From Ophthalmolycus amberensis (Eukaryota; Chordata; Actinopteri; Perciformes; Zoarcidae): 64,000 nt of DNA. A model generated the notes under the pieces. The model made no database searches. It was given only the letters and a program-made list of their open reading frames with translations, and had not been told where the DNA came from. Where the stretch lies: assembly GCA_024529925.1 (NCBI GenBank), contig JAFEUB010000785.1:209624-273623 (forward strand). Reading direction: 5' to 3'. The position numbers were made by a program, and so were the translations under genes. Below are positions 9,869 through 23,909 of this stretch, in pieces; positions within the stretch are counted from its first letter, which is position 1; every line of letters begins with the position of its first letter.

Positions 9869-12305
9869 ATTAAAGCTGCAAGCAGCGATGAACGGGCCCT
9901 CGCCATGCGCGCGTCGGGGTGCCGGCGGGACTCCGGCCTGCGCGTCCGAGAACGTCCGCGACCGTCGGACGGCGCGTCCGCGAGCGAGACGTGTTTAATC
10001 CCGCGTGGACCGCCTGGTGCCGGAAATGACGCTTTGCAAATAGTCTGATGCTTCCTGTGTCCGCTGCCTGGTGCTACAGAACGCGTGCGTCGTGTTGCTC
10101 TGTGTCAAGTGTCAACCGCGTAGTGTAAAAGTCACGTGAATCGGATGCAGTTTGTCAGAAAACGCAGATTTCCTTTCGCCAGCAGGTGGCGCTGTGAGTA
10201 CTAGTGAAAATAAGCTTGTAGACATCCTCAGGCCATGAGTGGTATCAAGCATGAGAAGTTTGGGACCGTTTGGAACAAGTCCAGCTGAGTTACATCAGAC
10301 ATTTCCTTTAGCCAGTAGGCTTTGCAGGTTTACTGTAGCGCCCCCTCGTGGTCGAATGCAAAACAATTCTCAGGGTATGTTACTGGATGCGATGTGCACA
10401 TATACTGAATATTTTGGGAATTTAGAACAAATGGTTGAGAAGTTATGTGTATTGATATTTTGCCACGCACCTAAGAAGTGTATTGGTCCATATCTTGTAA
10501 ACACAAAGAGATATCAAAAAGATTTTGATAGGTTTTGATGATCTAGATCCACTTATGATCCACAGCAAATTTCATAGAAATCGGAGCCAGCGTGTAGGAG
10601 TTATGCAAAAATGTGGTTTTTTTCCACTAAAGTCAAAATGGCTGACTTCCGGTTGGGTTTAGAGCTTAGAGCTCCATGGGGCTTTTTTGTCCGTCTACAT
10701 GTGATACATCTGTTTACCAAATGTTATACATCAAAATTTTATATATAGATAGTGAAACGTACCGCGAGGGCTGCGTCGTCGAAATATTGTATAAATTCAT
10801 ACAAAATTGAAAATGGCAGACTTCCGGTCGGGTTTAGAGCATGGTCCCAAGAGACTTATTTTTAAGTCTCCATAAGATACATATGCCTACCAACTTTCAT
10901 ACATGTAGCTCAAACGTAGCGCTGGGGCTGCTCTTTCGAAATATTGTAGGGGGCGCTATAGAGGCAATTTAAAACGGCCAAGCCAAATAACCACATACAC
11001 TATGTCTTCCTGTGACCTACGACACATGTACAAAGTTTCATGAGTTTTTGAGCATCCCAACACACTCAACCATCAGCTTCCTGTTTCATGGCGAACGATG
11101 CGTCGCCACGGCAACACCGTTCAACGAAAGCGCACAATGTTCATGATGATGCATCATCAATGTCTTAAGGCTATCCGTACCAAATTTGAGACTCATCAGG
11201 TCATCAGGCTAGGAGGAATTAAGAAAGGTATAAAATATGACATTTCCTTTAGCCAGGAGGTGGCGCTATGAGTTATTGAATTTTTTTCAATTGAAATATG
11301 TTCAAGCTTGAATGATTATCATGCATAAGAAGATTTGTGCGGATTGGATAATGTACCTTGGAGTTATAACAACTTATAAGAATTTATTTTTTCAAAAACA
11401 GTGAGGCAAAATGGCCGCCACGCCACGTCAAGGTTCTTCGATGAAAGCGCGAGATTTTGATAACTTTTAATCACAAAGGTCTTAAGAACATCCTGAGCAA
11501 AGGAGAAGTTGATCGCATAAATTCTCTAGGAGGAGTTCGTTAAAATGCGAAGGCTGAAATTGGCAAAAAGTGGCAAAAAGGCCAACTTCGCGGGTCTGCT
11601 GTAGCGCCCCCTAGTGGTTGAATGCAAAACAATTCTCAGGATATGTTACAGCATGCGATGTGCACATATGCTGCAAGTTTTGGAATTTTGGGACAAACGG
11701 TTGAGAAGTTATGTGTATTGATATTAAGCCACGCCCCTAAGAAGTTTATTGGTCCATATCTTGGAAACGCTAAGAGGTATCAAAAAGCTTTTAATAACTT
11801 TTGATGACGTAGATCTAATAATGATCCACAACAAATATGGTAGTAATCGGACCCAGCATCTAGGAGGAGATAGAAAAAATGGGTTTTACACTAAATTCAA
11901 AATGGCGGAAAATCTAAGTAGGCGGAGCTTAGGGGTCTGATTGGCTTTTTTTAGATCTAGCGGATTGGGACATGTGGGTCAAATTTCAAGTCAATCAGAC
12001 ATACTGGCTGAGGGGCGTCGCCGGTCCGATTTGTAGGGGGCGCTAGAGAGCCATTTTTTTACACACACATATGCAAATTTGGGCAGCAGAGTTTCTCCAC
12101 CAGATGTGAGAGGGGTGCAAAAATGGTGAGTTTTCATGAATTCCAAGTGCCCCTACAAGCTCCATCCCCGGCAGAATAATGACGGATTCCTCCAATTTCA
12201 ATAGGGCCTTCGCGGCCCGACGTTGTCGGTGGCTCGGGCCCTAATAATCATGCCAATTTCAATAGGGCCTTCGCCAGGCCGACGTTGTCGACGGCTCGGG
12301 CCCTA
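9869..12305 (+). repeat. Macrosatellite unit 5, long type (2,437 bp)
   Basis: The head is the extended form. From about 10,299 to 10,820 the usual ~250-bp segment (GAGGAATCACATAA to the GACTTCCGGTCGG hairpin) is replaced by ~520 bp carrying a diverged copy of the reverse CTCF-like site and its open frame. It is nearly identical to unit 19 (offset 30,170, falling to 30,168 after a 2-bp change). It ends with a variant minisatellite copy (GCGGCCCGACGTTGTCGG) followed by a standard one. Confidence 0.94.
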
Positions 12306-14297
12306 ATTAAAGCTGCGAGCAGCGATGAACGGGCCCTCGCTACGCGCGCGTCGGCGTGCCGGCGGGACTCCTGGCCTGCGCGTCCGCGAGCGAGACGTGT
12401 TTAATCCCGCGTGGACCGCCTGGTGCCGGAATTGACGCTTTGCAAACAGTCCGACGCTTCCTGCGTCCTCTGCCTGGCGCTACAGAACGCGTGCGTCGTG
12501 TTGCTCTGTGTCAAGTGTCAACCGCGTAGTGTAAAAGTCACGTGAATCGGATGCAGTTTGTCAGAAAACGCAGATTTCCTTTCGCCAGCAGGTGGCGCTG
12601 TGAGTACTAGTGAAAATAAGCTTGTAGACATCCTCAGGGCCGTGAGTGTTATCAAGCATGAGAAGTTTGGGACCGTTTGGAAGAAGTGCAGCTGAGTTAC
12701 ATCAGCTTTTTTCACGAGGAATCACATAAAGTAATCGCCCGCTACGGCTAAACGATTCCGTCAAATGTAAAGCTTTTAATAACTTTTAATCACAACGGTC
12801 TTGACATGGTGCTAGCAAATTTTAAAGTGGATCTGATGAAGTCCCTAGGAGGAGTTCGTTAAAGTATAGCGACAAGAAATAGGCCGAAATCGATGGAAAA
12901 ATGACACATCAATCAAAATACCCGACTTCCGGTCGGGTTTAGAGCATGGTTCCAAGAGACTTATATTTAAGTCTCCATAGGATACATGTGCGTACCAACT
13001 TTCATACATGTAGCTCAAACGTAGCGCCTGGGGCTGCTCTTTCGAAATATTGTAGGGGGCGCTATAGAGGCAATTTAAAACGGACAAGCCAAAAAAACAT
13101 ATACACTATGTCTTCCTGTGACCTACGACACATGTACAAAGTTTCATGAGTTTTTGAGCATCCCAACACACTCAACCATCAGCTTCCTGTTTCATGGCGA
13201 ACGATGCGTCGCCACGGCAACAGCGTTCAACGAAAGCGCACAATATTCATGATCATGCATCATCAATGTCTTAAGGCTATCCTTACCAAATTTGAGACTC
13301 ATCAGGTCATCAGGCTAGGAGGAATTAAGAAAGGTATAAAATATGACATTTCCTTTAGCCAGTAGGTGGCGCTATGAGTTATTGAATTTTTTTCAATTGA
13401 AATATGTTCAAGCTTGAATGATTATCATGCATAAGAAGTTTTGTGCGGATTGGACAATGTACCTTGGAGTTATAAGAACTTATAAGAATTGATTTTTTCC
13501 AAAACAGTGAGGCAAAATGGCCGCCACGCCACGTCAAGGTTCTTCGATGAAAGCGCGAGATTTTGATAACTTTTAATCACAAAGGTCTTAAGAACATCCT
13601 GACCAAAGGAGAAGTTGATCGCATAAATTCTCTAGGAGGAGTTCGTTCAAATGCGAAGGCTGAAATTGCGAAAAGTGGCAAAAATGCCAACTTCGCGGGT
13701 CTAGCTGTAGCGCCCCCTAGTGGTTGAATGAAAAACAATTCTCAGGGTATGTTACAGCATGCGATGTGCACATATGCTGCAAGTTTTGGAATTTTGGGAC
13801 AAACGGTTGAGAAGTTATGTGTATTGATATTAAGCCACGCCCCTAAGACGTTTATTGGTCCATATCTTGTAAACGCTAAGAGGTATCAAAAAGCTTTTAA
13901 TAACTTTTGATGACGTAGATCTAATAATGATCCAGAACAAATTTGGTAGTAATCGGACCCAGCATCTAGGAGGAGATAGAAAAAATGGGTTTTACACTAA
14001 ATCCAAAATGGCGGAAAATCTAAGTAGGCGGAGCTTAGGGGTCTGAGAGGCTTTTTTTTAGATCTAGCGGATTGGGACATGTGGGTCAAATTTCAAGTCA
14101 ATCGGACATACTGGCCGAGGGGCGTCGCCGTGGCGATTTGTAGGGGGCGCTAGAGAGCCATTTTTTTTACACAGAAAGACTGCATCCATTTCAAACTCTA
14201 AGTTCGCGCAGACCTGACAAGTCCCCAAAATTTGGTGAGTTTTGGAGTATAGCAAGTCCCCCCCAAGCAGTCCCAAACATGACAAAAGCGAATAATA
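12306..14297 (+). repeat. Macrosatellite unit 6
   Basis: CTACGCGCGCG head and long-form segment. The CTCF-like site 1 is intact. It ends without a minisatellite copy, going from CAAAAGCGAATAAT straight into the next unit. Confidence 0.95.
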
Positions 14298-16354
14298 ATT
14301 AAAGCTGCGAGCAGCGATGAACGGGCCCTCGCTACGCGCGCGTCGGCGTGCCGGCGGGACTCTGGCCTGCGCGTCCGCGAGCGAGACGTGTTTAATCCCG
14401 CGTGGACCGCCTGGTGCCGGAATTGACGCTTTGCAAACAGTCCGACGCTTCCTGCGTCCTCTGCCTGGCGCTACAGAACGCGTGCGTCGTGTTGCTCTGT
14501 GTCAAGTGTCAACCGCGTAGTGTAAAAGTCACGTGAATCGGATGCAGTTTGTCAGAAAACGCAGATTTCCTTTCGCCAGCAGGTGGCGCTGTGAGTACTA
14601 GTGAAAATAAGCTTGTAGACATCCTCGGGCCGTGAGTGTTATCAAGCATGAGAAGTTTGGGACCGTTTGGAAGAAGTGCAGCTGAGTTACATCAGCTTTT
14701 TTCACGAGGAATCACATAAAGTAATCGCCCGCTACGGCTAAACGATTCCGTCAAAGGTAAAGCTTTTAATAACTTTTAATCACAACGGTCTTGACATGGT
14801 GCTAGCAAAATTTAAAGTGGATCTGATGAAGTCCCTAGGAGGAGTTCGTTAAAGTATAGCGACAAGAAATAGGCCGAAATCGATGGAAAAATGACACATG
14901 AATCAAAATTCCCGACTTCCGGTCGGGTTTAGAGCATGGTTCCAAGAGACTTATATTTAAGTCTCCATAGGATACATGTGCTTACCAACTTTCATACATG
15001 TAGCTCAAACGTAGCGCCTGGGGCTGCTCTTTCGAAATATTGTAGGGGGCGCTATAGAGGCAATTTAAAACGGACAAGCCAAAAAAACATATACACTATG
15101 TCTTCCTGTGACCTACGACACATGTACAAAGTTTCATGAGTTTTTGAGCATCCCAACACACTCAACCATCAGCTTCCTGTTTCATGGAATACGATGCGTC
15201 GCCACGGCAACAGCGTTCAACGAAAGCGCACAATATTCATGATCATGCATCATCAATGTCTTAAGGCTATCCGTACCAAACTTGAGACTCATCAGGTCAT
15301 CAGGCTAGGAGGTATAAAGAAAAGTATAAAATATGACATTTCCTTTCGCCAGTAGGTGGCGCTATGAGGTATTGAATTTTTTTCAATTGAAATATGTTCA
15401 AGCTTGATGTAGCATCATGCAAAAGAAGTTTTATGCGGATTGCATAATGTACCTTGGAGTTATAAGAACTTATAAGAATTGATTTTTTCCAAAACAGTGA
15501 GGCAAAATGGCCGCCACGCCACGTCAAGGTTCTTCGATGAAAGCGCGAGATTTTGATAACTTTTAATCACAAAGGTCTTAAGAACAATCCTGACCAAAGG
15601 AGAAGTTGATCGCATAAATTCTCTAGGAGGAGTTCGTTCAAATGCGAAGGCTGAAATCTGCAAAAAGTGGCAAAAATGCCAACTTCGCGGGTTTGCTGTA
15701 GCGCCCCCTAGTGGTCGAATGAAAAACAATTCTCAGGGTATGTTCCAGCATGCGATGTGCACATATGCTGCAAGTTTTGGAATTTTAGGACAAACGGTTG
15801 AGAAGTTATGTGTATTGATATTAAGCCACGCCCCTAAGAAGTTTATTGGTCCATATCTTGTAAACGCTAAGAGGTATCAAAAAGCTTTTAATAACTTTTG
15901 ATGACGTAGCTCTAATAATGATCCAGAACAAATTTGGTAGTAATCGGACCCAGCATCTAGGAGGAGATAGAAAAAATGGGTTTTACACTAAATTCAAAAT
16001 GGCGGAAAATCTAAGTAGGCGGAGCTTAGGGGTCTGAGAGGCTTTTATTTAGATCTAGCGGATTGGGACATGTGGGTCAAATTTCAAGTAAATCGGAGAT
16101 ACTGGCCGAGGGGCGTCGCCGTGGCGATTTGTAGGGGGCGCTAGAGAGCCATTTTTTTTCACAGAAAGATGCATCCATTGTCAGATGGCTATTTTCACCA
16201 AGCCTGACAAGTCCCCAAAATTTGGTGAGTTTTGGAGTACAGCAAGTCCCCCCCAAGCAGTCCCAAAGATTAAAAATAAGATAATAATAATAATACCCCA
16301 GCCAATTTCAATAGGGCCTTCGCCAGGCCGACGTTGTCGACGGCTCGGGCCCTA
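14298..16354 (+). repeat. Macrosatellite unit 7
   Basis: CTACGCGCGCG head. It carries TTCATGGAATACGATGCG at 15,181, similar to the unit 3 variant, and an extra A in GAACAATCC at 15,583. It ends with one minisatellite copy. Confidence 0.95.
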
Positions 16355-18411
16355 ATTAAAGCTGCGAGCAGCGATGAACGGGCCCTCGCTACGCGCGCGT
16401 CGGCGTGCCGGCGGGACTCCTGGCCTGCGCGTCCGCGAGCGAGACGTGTTTAATCCCGCGTGGACCGCCTGGTGCCGGAATTGACGCTTTGCAAACAGTC
16501 CGACGCTTCCTGCGTCCTCTGCCTGGCGCTACAGAACGCGTGCGTCGTGTTGCTCTGTGTCAAGTGTCAACCGCGTAGTGTAAAAGTCACGTGAATCGGA
16601 TGCAGTTTGTCAGAAAACGCAGATTTCCTTTCGCCAGCAGGTGGCGCTGTGAGTACTAGTGAAAATAAGCTTGTAGACATCCTCGGGCCGTGAGTGTTAT
16701 CAAGCATGAGAAGTTTGGGACCGTTTGGAAGAAGTGCAGCTGAGTTACATCAGCTTTTTTCACGAGGAATCACATAAAGTAATCGCCCGCTACGGCTAAA
16801 CGATTCCGTCAAATGTAAAGCTTTTAATAACTTTTAATCACAACGGTCTTGACATGGTGCTAGCAAATTTTAAAGTGGATCTGATGAAGTCCCTAGGAGG
16901 AGTTCGTTAAAGTATAGCGACTAGAAATAGGCCGAAATCGATGGAAAAATGACACATGAATCAAAATTCCCGACTTCCGGTCGGGTTTAGAGCATGGTTC
17001 CAAGAGACTTATATTTAAGTCTCCATAGGATACATGTGCGTACCAACTTTCATACATGTAGCTCAAACGTAGCGCCGGGGCTGCTCTTTCGAAATATTGT
17101 AGGGGGCGCTATAGAGGCAATTTAAAACGGACAAGCCAAAAAAACATATACACTATGTCTTCCTGTGACCTACGACACATGTACAAAGTTTCATGAGTTT
17201 TTGAGCATCCCAACACACTCAACCATCAGCTTCCTGTTTCATGGCGAACGATGCGTCGCCACGGCAACACCGTTCAACGAAAGCGCACAATATTCATGAT
17301 GATGCATCATCAATGTCTTAAGGCTATCCTTACCAAATTTGAGACTCATCAGGTCATCCTGGCTAGGAGGAATTAAGAAAGGTATAAAATATGACATTTC
17401 CTTTAGCCAGTAGGTGGCGCTATGAGTTATTGAATTTTTTTCAATTGAAATATGTTCAAGCTTGAATGATTATCATGCATAAGAAGTTTTGTGCGGATTG
17501 GATAATGTACCTTGGAGTTATAAGAACTTATAAGAATTGATTTTTTCCAAAACAGTGAGGCAAAATGGCCGCCACGCCACGTCAAGGTTCTTCGATGAAA
17601 GCGCGAGATTTTGATAACTTTTAATCACAAAGGTCTTAAGAACATCCTGACCAAAGGAGAAGTTGATCGCATAAATTCTCTAGGAGGAGTTCGTTCAAAT
17701 GCGAAGGCTGAAATCGGCAAAAAGTGGCAAAAATGCCAACTTCGCGGGTCTACTGTAGCGCCCCCTAGTGGTTGAATGCAAAACAATTCTCAGGGTATGT
17801 TACAGCATGCGATGTGCACATATGCTGCAAGTTTTGGAATTTTAGGGACAAACGGTTGAGAAGTTATGTGTATTGATATTAAGCCACGCCCCTAAGAAGT
17901 TTATTGGTCCATATCTTGTAAACGCTAAGAGGTATCAAAAAGCTTTTAATAACTTTTGATGACGTAGCTCTAATAATGATCCACAACAAATTTGGTAGTA
18001 ATCGGACCCAGCATCTAGGAGGAGATAGAAAAAATGGGTTTTACACTAAATCCAAAATGGCGGAAAATCTAAGTAGGCGGAGCTTAGGGGTCTGAGAGGC
18101 TTTTTTTTAGATCTAGCGGATTGGGACATGTGGGTCAAATTTCAAGTCAATCGGACATACTGGCCGAGGGGCGTCGCCGGGCCGATTTGTAGGGGGCGCT
18201 AGAGAGCCATTTTTTTACACACACATATGCAAATTTGGGCAGCAGAGTTTCTACACCAGATCTGAGAGGGGTGCAAAAATGGTGAGTTTTCATAAATTCC
18301 AAGTACCCCTACAAGCTCCATCCCCACAAAAATATAGATCAGAATAATAATACCCCAGCCAATTTCAAGAGGGCCTTCGCCAGGCCGACGTTGTCGACGG
18401 CTCGGGCCCTA
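16355..18411 (+). repeat. Macrosatellite unit 8
   Basis: An extra G at about 17,847 (TTTAGGGACAAACGG) breaks the recurrent 60-codon frame without other damage. The tail is the alternative type containing the octamer ATGCAAAT at 18,227. One minisatellite copy closes it. Confidence 0.95.
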
Positions 18412-20456
18412 ATTAAAGCTGCGAGCAGCGATGAACGGGCCCTCGCTACGCGCGCGTCGGCGTGCCGGCGGGACTCTGGCCTGCGCGTCCGCGAGCGAGA
18501 CGTGTTTAATCCCGCGTGGACCGCCTGGTGCCGGAATTGACGCTTTGCAAACAGTCCGACGCTTCCTGCGTCCTCTGCCTGGCGCTACAGAACGCGTGCG
18601 TCGTGTTGCTCTGTGTCAAGCGTGAACTGCGTAGTGTAAATGGGATGCAGTTTGTCAGAAAACGCAGATTTCCTTTCGCCAGCAGGTGGCGCTGTGAGTA
18701 CTAGTGAAAATAAGCTTGTAGACATCCTCAGGCCGTGAGTGTTATCAAGCATGAGAAGTTTGGGACCGTTTGGAAGAAGTGCAGCTGAGTTACATCAGCT
18801 TTTTTCACGAGGAATCACATAAAGTAATCGCCCGCTACGGCTAAACGATTCCGTCAAATGTAAAGCTTTTAATAACTTTTAATCACAACGGTCTTGACAT
18901 GGTGCGAGCAAATTTTAAAGTGGATCTGATGAAGTCCCTAGGAGGAGTTCGTTAAAGTATAGCGACAAGAAATAGGCCGAAATCGATGGAAAAATGACAC
19001 ATCAATCAAAATTCCCGACTTCCGGTCGGGTTTAGAGCATGGTTCCAAGAGACTTATATTTAAGTCTCCATAGGATACATGTGCGTACCAACTTTCATAC
19101 ATGTAGCTCAAACGTAGCGCCGGGGCTGCTCTTTCGAAATATTGTAGGGGGCGCTATAGAGGCAATTTAAAACGGACAAGCCAAAAAAACATATACACTA
19201 TGTCTTCCTGTGACCTACGACACATGTACAAAGTTTCATGAGTTTTTGAGCATCCCAACACACTCAACCATCAGCTTCCTGTTTCATGGCGAACGATGCG
19301 TCGCCACGGCAACAGCGTTCAACGAAAGCGCACAATATTCATGATCATGCATCATCAATGTCTTAAGGCTATCCTTACTAAATTTGAGACTCATCAGGTC
19401 ATCAGGCTAGGAGGAATTAAGAAAGGTATAAAATATGACATTTCCTTTAGCCAGTAGGTGGCGCTATGAGGTATTGAATTTTTTTCAATTGAAATATGTT
19501 CAAGCTTGAATGTAGTATCATGCATAAGAAGTTTTGTGCGGATTGGACAATGTACCTTGGAGTTATAAGAACTTATAAGAATTGATTTTTTCCAAAACAG
19601 TGAGGCAAAATGGCCGCCACGCCACGTCAAGGTTCTTCGATGAAAGCGCGAGATTTTGATAACTTTTAATCACAAAGGTCTTAAGAACATCCTGACCAAA
19701 GGAGAAGTTGATCGCATAAATTCTCTAGGAGGAGTTCGTTCAAATGCGAAGGCTGAAATCTGGCGAAAAGTGGCAAAAATGCCAACTTCGCGGGTCTACT
19801 GTAGCGCCCCCTAGTGGTTGAATGCAAAACAATTCTCAGGGTATGTTACAGCATGCGATGTGCACATATGCTGCAAGTTTTGGAATTTTGGGACAAACGG
19901 TTGAGAAGTTATGTGTATTGATATTAAGCCACGCCCCTAAGAAGTTTATTGGTCCATATCTTGTAAACGCTAAGAGGTATCAAAAAGCTTTTAATAACTT
20001 TTGATGACGTAGCTCTAATAATGATCCACAACAAATTTGGTAGTAATCGGACCCAGCATCTAGGAGGAGATAGAAAAAATGGGTTTTACACTAAATTCCA
20101 AAATGGCGGAAAATCTAAGTAGGCGGAGCTTAGGGGTCTGAGAGGATTTTTTGTAGATCTATATTGATTGGGCATGTGGGTCGAATTTCAAGTAAATCGG
20201 GCATACTTGCCGAGGGGGCTGACCGGTCCGAATTGAAGGGGGCGCTAGAGAGCCATTTTTTTACACACAAATATGCAAATTTGGGCAGCAGAGTTTCTAC
20301 CTCAGATCTGAGAGGGGTGCAAAAATCGTGAGTTTTCATGCATTCCAAGTACCCCTACAAGCTCCCTCCCCACAAAAATAAAAGTAAATAATAATAACCC
20401 CTGCCAATTTCAATAGGGCCTTCGCCAGGCCGACGTTGTCGACGGCTCGGGCCCTA
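18412..20456 (+). repeat. Macrosatellite unit 9
   Basis: Short-form segment after the head. Its tail (from about 20,142) is a rare type reading GATCTATATTGATTGGGCAT, shared with unit 23 at about 50,324. One minisatellite copy closes it. Confidence 0.95.
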
Positions 20457-22448
20457 ATTAAAGCTGCGAGCAGCGATGAACGGGCCCTCGCCATGCGCGC
20501 GTCGGCGTGCCGGCGGGACTCTGGCCTGCGCGTCCGCGAGCGAGACGTGTTTAATCCCGCGTGGACCGCCTGGTGCCGGAATTGACGCTTTGCAAACAGT
20601 CCGACGCTTCCTGCGTCCTCTGCCTGGCGCTACAGAACGCGTGCGTCGTGTTGCTCTGTGTCAAGTGTCAACCGCGTAGTGTAAAAGTGACGTAAATCGG
20701 ATGCAGTTTGTCAGAAAACGCAGATTTCCTTTCGCCAGCAGGTGGCGCTGTGAGTACTAGTGAAAATAAGCTTGTAGACATCCTCAGGCCGTGAGTGTTA
20801 TCAAGCATGAGAAGTTTGGGACCGTTTGGAAGAAGTGCAGCTGAGTTACATCAGCTTTTTTCACGAGGAATCACATAAAGTAATCGCCCGCTACGGCTAA
20901 ACGATTCCGTCAAATGTAAAGCTTTTAATAACTTTTAATCACAACGGTCTTGACATGGTGCTAGCAAATTTTAAAGTGGATCTGATGAAGTCCCTAGGAG
21001 GAGTTCGTTAAAGTATAGCGACAAGAAATAGGCCGAAATCGATGGAAAAATGACACATCAATCAAAATACCCGACTTCCGGTCGGGTTTAGAGCATGGTT
21101 CCAAGAGACTTATATTTAAGTCTCCATAGGATACATGTGCGTACCAACTTTCATACATGTAGCTCAAACGTAGCGCCGGGGCTGCTCTTTCGAAATATTG
21201 TAGGGGGCGCTATAGAGGCAATTTAAAACGGACAAGCCAAAAAAACATATACACTATGTCTTCCTGTGACCTACGACACATGTACAAAGTTTCATGAGTT
21301 TTTGAGCATCCCAACACACTCAACCATCAGCTTCCTGTTTCATGGCGAACGATGCGTCGCCACGGCAACACCGTTCAACGAAAGCGCACAATATTCATGA
21401 TCATGCATCATCAATGTCTTAAGGCTATCCTTACCAAATTTGAGACTCATCAGGTCATCAGGCTAGGAGGAATTAAGAAAGGTATAAAATATGACATTTC
21501 CTTTAGCCAGTAGGTGGCGCTATGAGTTATTGAATTTTTTTCAATTGAAATATGTTCAAGCTGGAATGATCATCATGCATAAGAAATTTTGTGCGGATTG
21601 CATAATGTACCTTGGAGTTATAACAACTTATACAAATTCGTTTTTTCAAAAACAGTGAGGCAAAATGGCCGCCACGCCACGTCAAGGTTCTTCGATGAAA
21701 GCGCGAGATTTTCATAACTCATAATCACAAAGGTCTTAAGAACATCCTGACCAAAGGAGAAGTTGATCGCATAAATTCTCTAGGAGGAGTTCGTTCAAAT
21801 GCGAAGGCTGAAATTGCGAAAAGTGGCAAAAATGCCAACTTCGCGGGTCTACTGTAGCGCCCCCTAGTGGTTGAATGAAAAACAATTCTCAGGGTATGTA
21901 CAGCATGCGATGTGCACATATGCTGCAAGTTTTGGAATTTTAGGACCAACGGTTGAGAAGTTATGTGTATTGATATTAAGCCACGCCCCTAAGAAGTTTA
22001 TTGGTCCATATCTTGTAAACGGTAAGAGGTATCAAAAAGCTTTTAATAACTTTTGATGACGTAGCATCTAATAATGATCCAAAACAAATTTGGTAGTAAT
22101 CGGACCCAGCATCTAGGAGGAGATAGAAAAAATGGGTTTTACACTAAATCCAAAATGGCGGAAAATCTAAGTAGGCGGAGCTTAGGGGTCTGAGAGGCTT
22201 TTTTTTAGATCTAGCGGATTCGGACATGTGGGTCAAATTTCAAGTAAATCGGAGATACTGGCCGAGGGGCGTCGCCGTGGCGATTTGTAGGGGGCGCTAG
22301 AGAGCCATTTTTTTACACACAAATATGCAAATTTGGGCCGCATGGGATTTACGCGAGATCTGAAAGGTGTCCAACTTTGGTGAGTTTTCATGCATGGCAA
22401 GTACCCCTACTAGGTCCATCCTCAGAAAAATAAGAATCACAAAAAAGA
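20457..22448 (+). repeat. Macrosatellite unit 10
   Basis: Head CCATGCGCGCG, with AAAAGTGACGTAAATCGG after it, a variant shared with unit 12. A one-base loss in GTATGTACAGC at about 21,899 shifts the recurrent 60-codon frame. The tail has a private sequence, GCCGCATGGGATTTACG, at about 22,338. No minisatellite copy. Confidence 0.95.
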
Positions 22449-23527
22449 ATTAAAGCTGCGAGCAGCGATGAACGGGCCCTCGCCATGCGCGCGTCGGCGT
22501 GCCGGCGGGACTCTGGCCTGCGCGTCCGCGAGCGAGACGTGTTTAATCCCGCGTGGACCGCCTGGTGCCGGAATTGACGCTTTGCAAACAGTCCGACGCT
22601 TCCTGCGTCCTCTGCCTGGCGCTACAGAACGTGTGCGTCGTGTTGCTCTGTGTCAAGTGTCAACCGCGTAGTGTAAAAGTCACGTGAATCGGATGCAGTT
22701 TGTCAGAAAACGCAGATTTCCTTTCGCCAGCAGGTGGCGCTGTGAGTACTAGTGAAAATAAGCTTGTAGACATCCTCGGGCCGTGAGTGTTATCAAGCAT
22801 GAGAAGTTTGGGACCGTTTGGAAGAAGTGCAGCTGAGTTACATCAGCTTTTTTCACGAGGAATCACATAAAGTAATCGCCCGCTACGGCTAAACGATTCC
22901 GTTAAACGTAAAGCTTTTAATAACTTTTAATCACAACGGTCTTGACATGGTAGTAGCACAATTTAAAGTGGATCTGATGAAGTCCCTAGGAGGAGTTCGT
23001 TAAAGTATAGCGACAAGAAATAGGCCGAAATCGATGGAAAAATGACACATCAATCAAAATACCCGACTTCCGGTCGGGTTTAGAGCATGGTTCCAAGAGA
23101 CTTATATTTAAGTCTCCATAGGATACATGTGCGTACCAACTTTCATACATGTAGCTCAAACGTAGCGCCGGGGCTGCTCTTTCGAAATCTTGTAGGGGGC
23201 GCTATAGAGGCAATTTAAAACGGCCAAGCCAAAAAACCACATACACTATGTCTTCCTATGACCTACGACACATGTACAAAGTTTCATGAGTTTCTGAGCA
23301 TCCCAACACACTCAACCATCAGCTTCCTGTTTCATAGATAAGATAAGATAAGATAAGATAATCCTTTATTAGTCCCTCAGTGGGGAAATTACAGGATTAC
23401 AGCAGCATTGCTCACAAGTAATAAAAATCAAGATAAAAATCAAGTAATATAATAAACTAAACAGTAAACAGTAGAACAGTAATAAAATAAGACAGTAAGA
23501 AGAGTATTAGATATACTAAATATGCCA

Positions 23528-23564
23528 GTATATACAGAATATACAGAATATACAGAATATACAG
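23528..23564. repeat. 9-bp tandem repeat in the LINE 3' region
   Basis: About four copies of TATACAGAA in a row within the LINE insertion, between its coding end and its 3' tail. Confidence 0.85.
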
Positions 23565-23641
23565 GCGGATCAGGTAAATACTTAAACGTATTGGATATTG
23601 CACGGATTAGATAAGATATTGCACCAGGTGAATGAATTAAA

Positions 23642-23892
23642 GTGTTCAGAGTGTGCAAAGTGTTCAGTGTGTGCAAAGTGTTCAGAGTGTGCAAAGTGTT
23701 CAGAGTGTGCAAAGTGTTCAGAGTGTGCAAAGTGTTCAGAGTGTGCAAAGTGTTCAGAGTGTGCAGAGTGTGCAAAGTGTTCAGTGTGTGCAAAGTGTTC
23801 AGAGTGTGCAAAGTGTTCAGAGTGTGCAAAGTGTTCAGAGTGTGCAAAGTGTTCAGAGTGTGCAAAGTGTTCAGAGTGTGCAAAGTGTTCGT
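23642..23892. repeat. 18-bp minisatellite inside the LINE 3' region
   Basis: About 14 tandem copies of an 18-bp unit, AGTGTTCAGAGTGTGCAA with small variants (GTTCAGTGTGTG). Because 18 is a multiple of three, all three plus-strand frames and one minus frame stay open and yield artificial proteins such as repeats of CAKCSE. One copy near 23,760 is shortened to 9 bp. Confidence 0.95.
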
Positions 23893-23909
23893 GTTCAAGT
23901 GTTCAAGTG

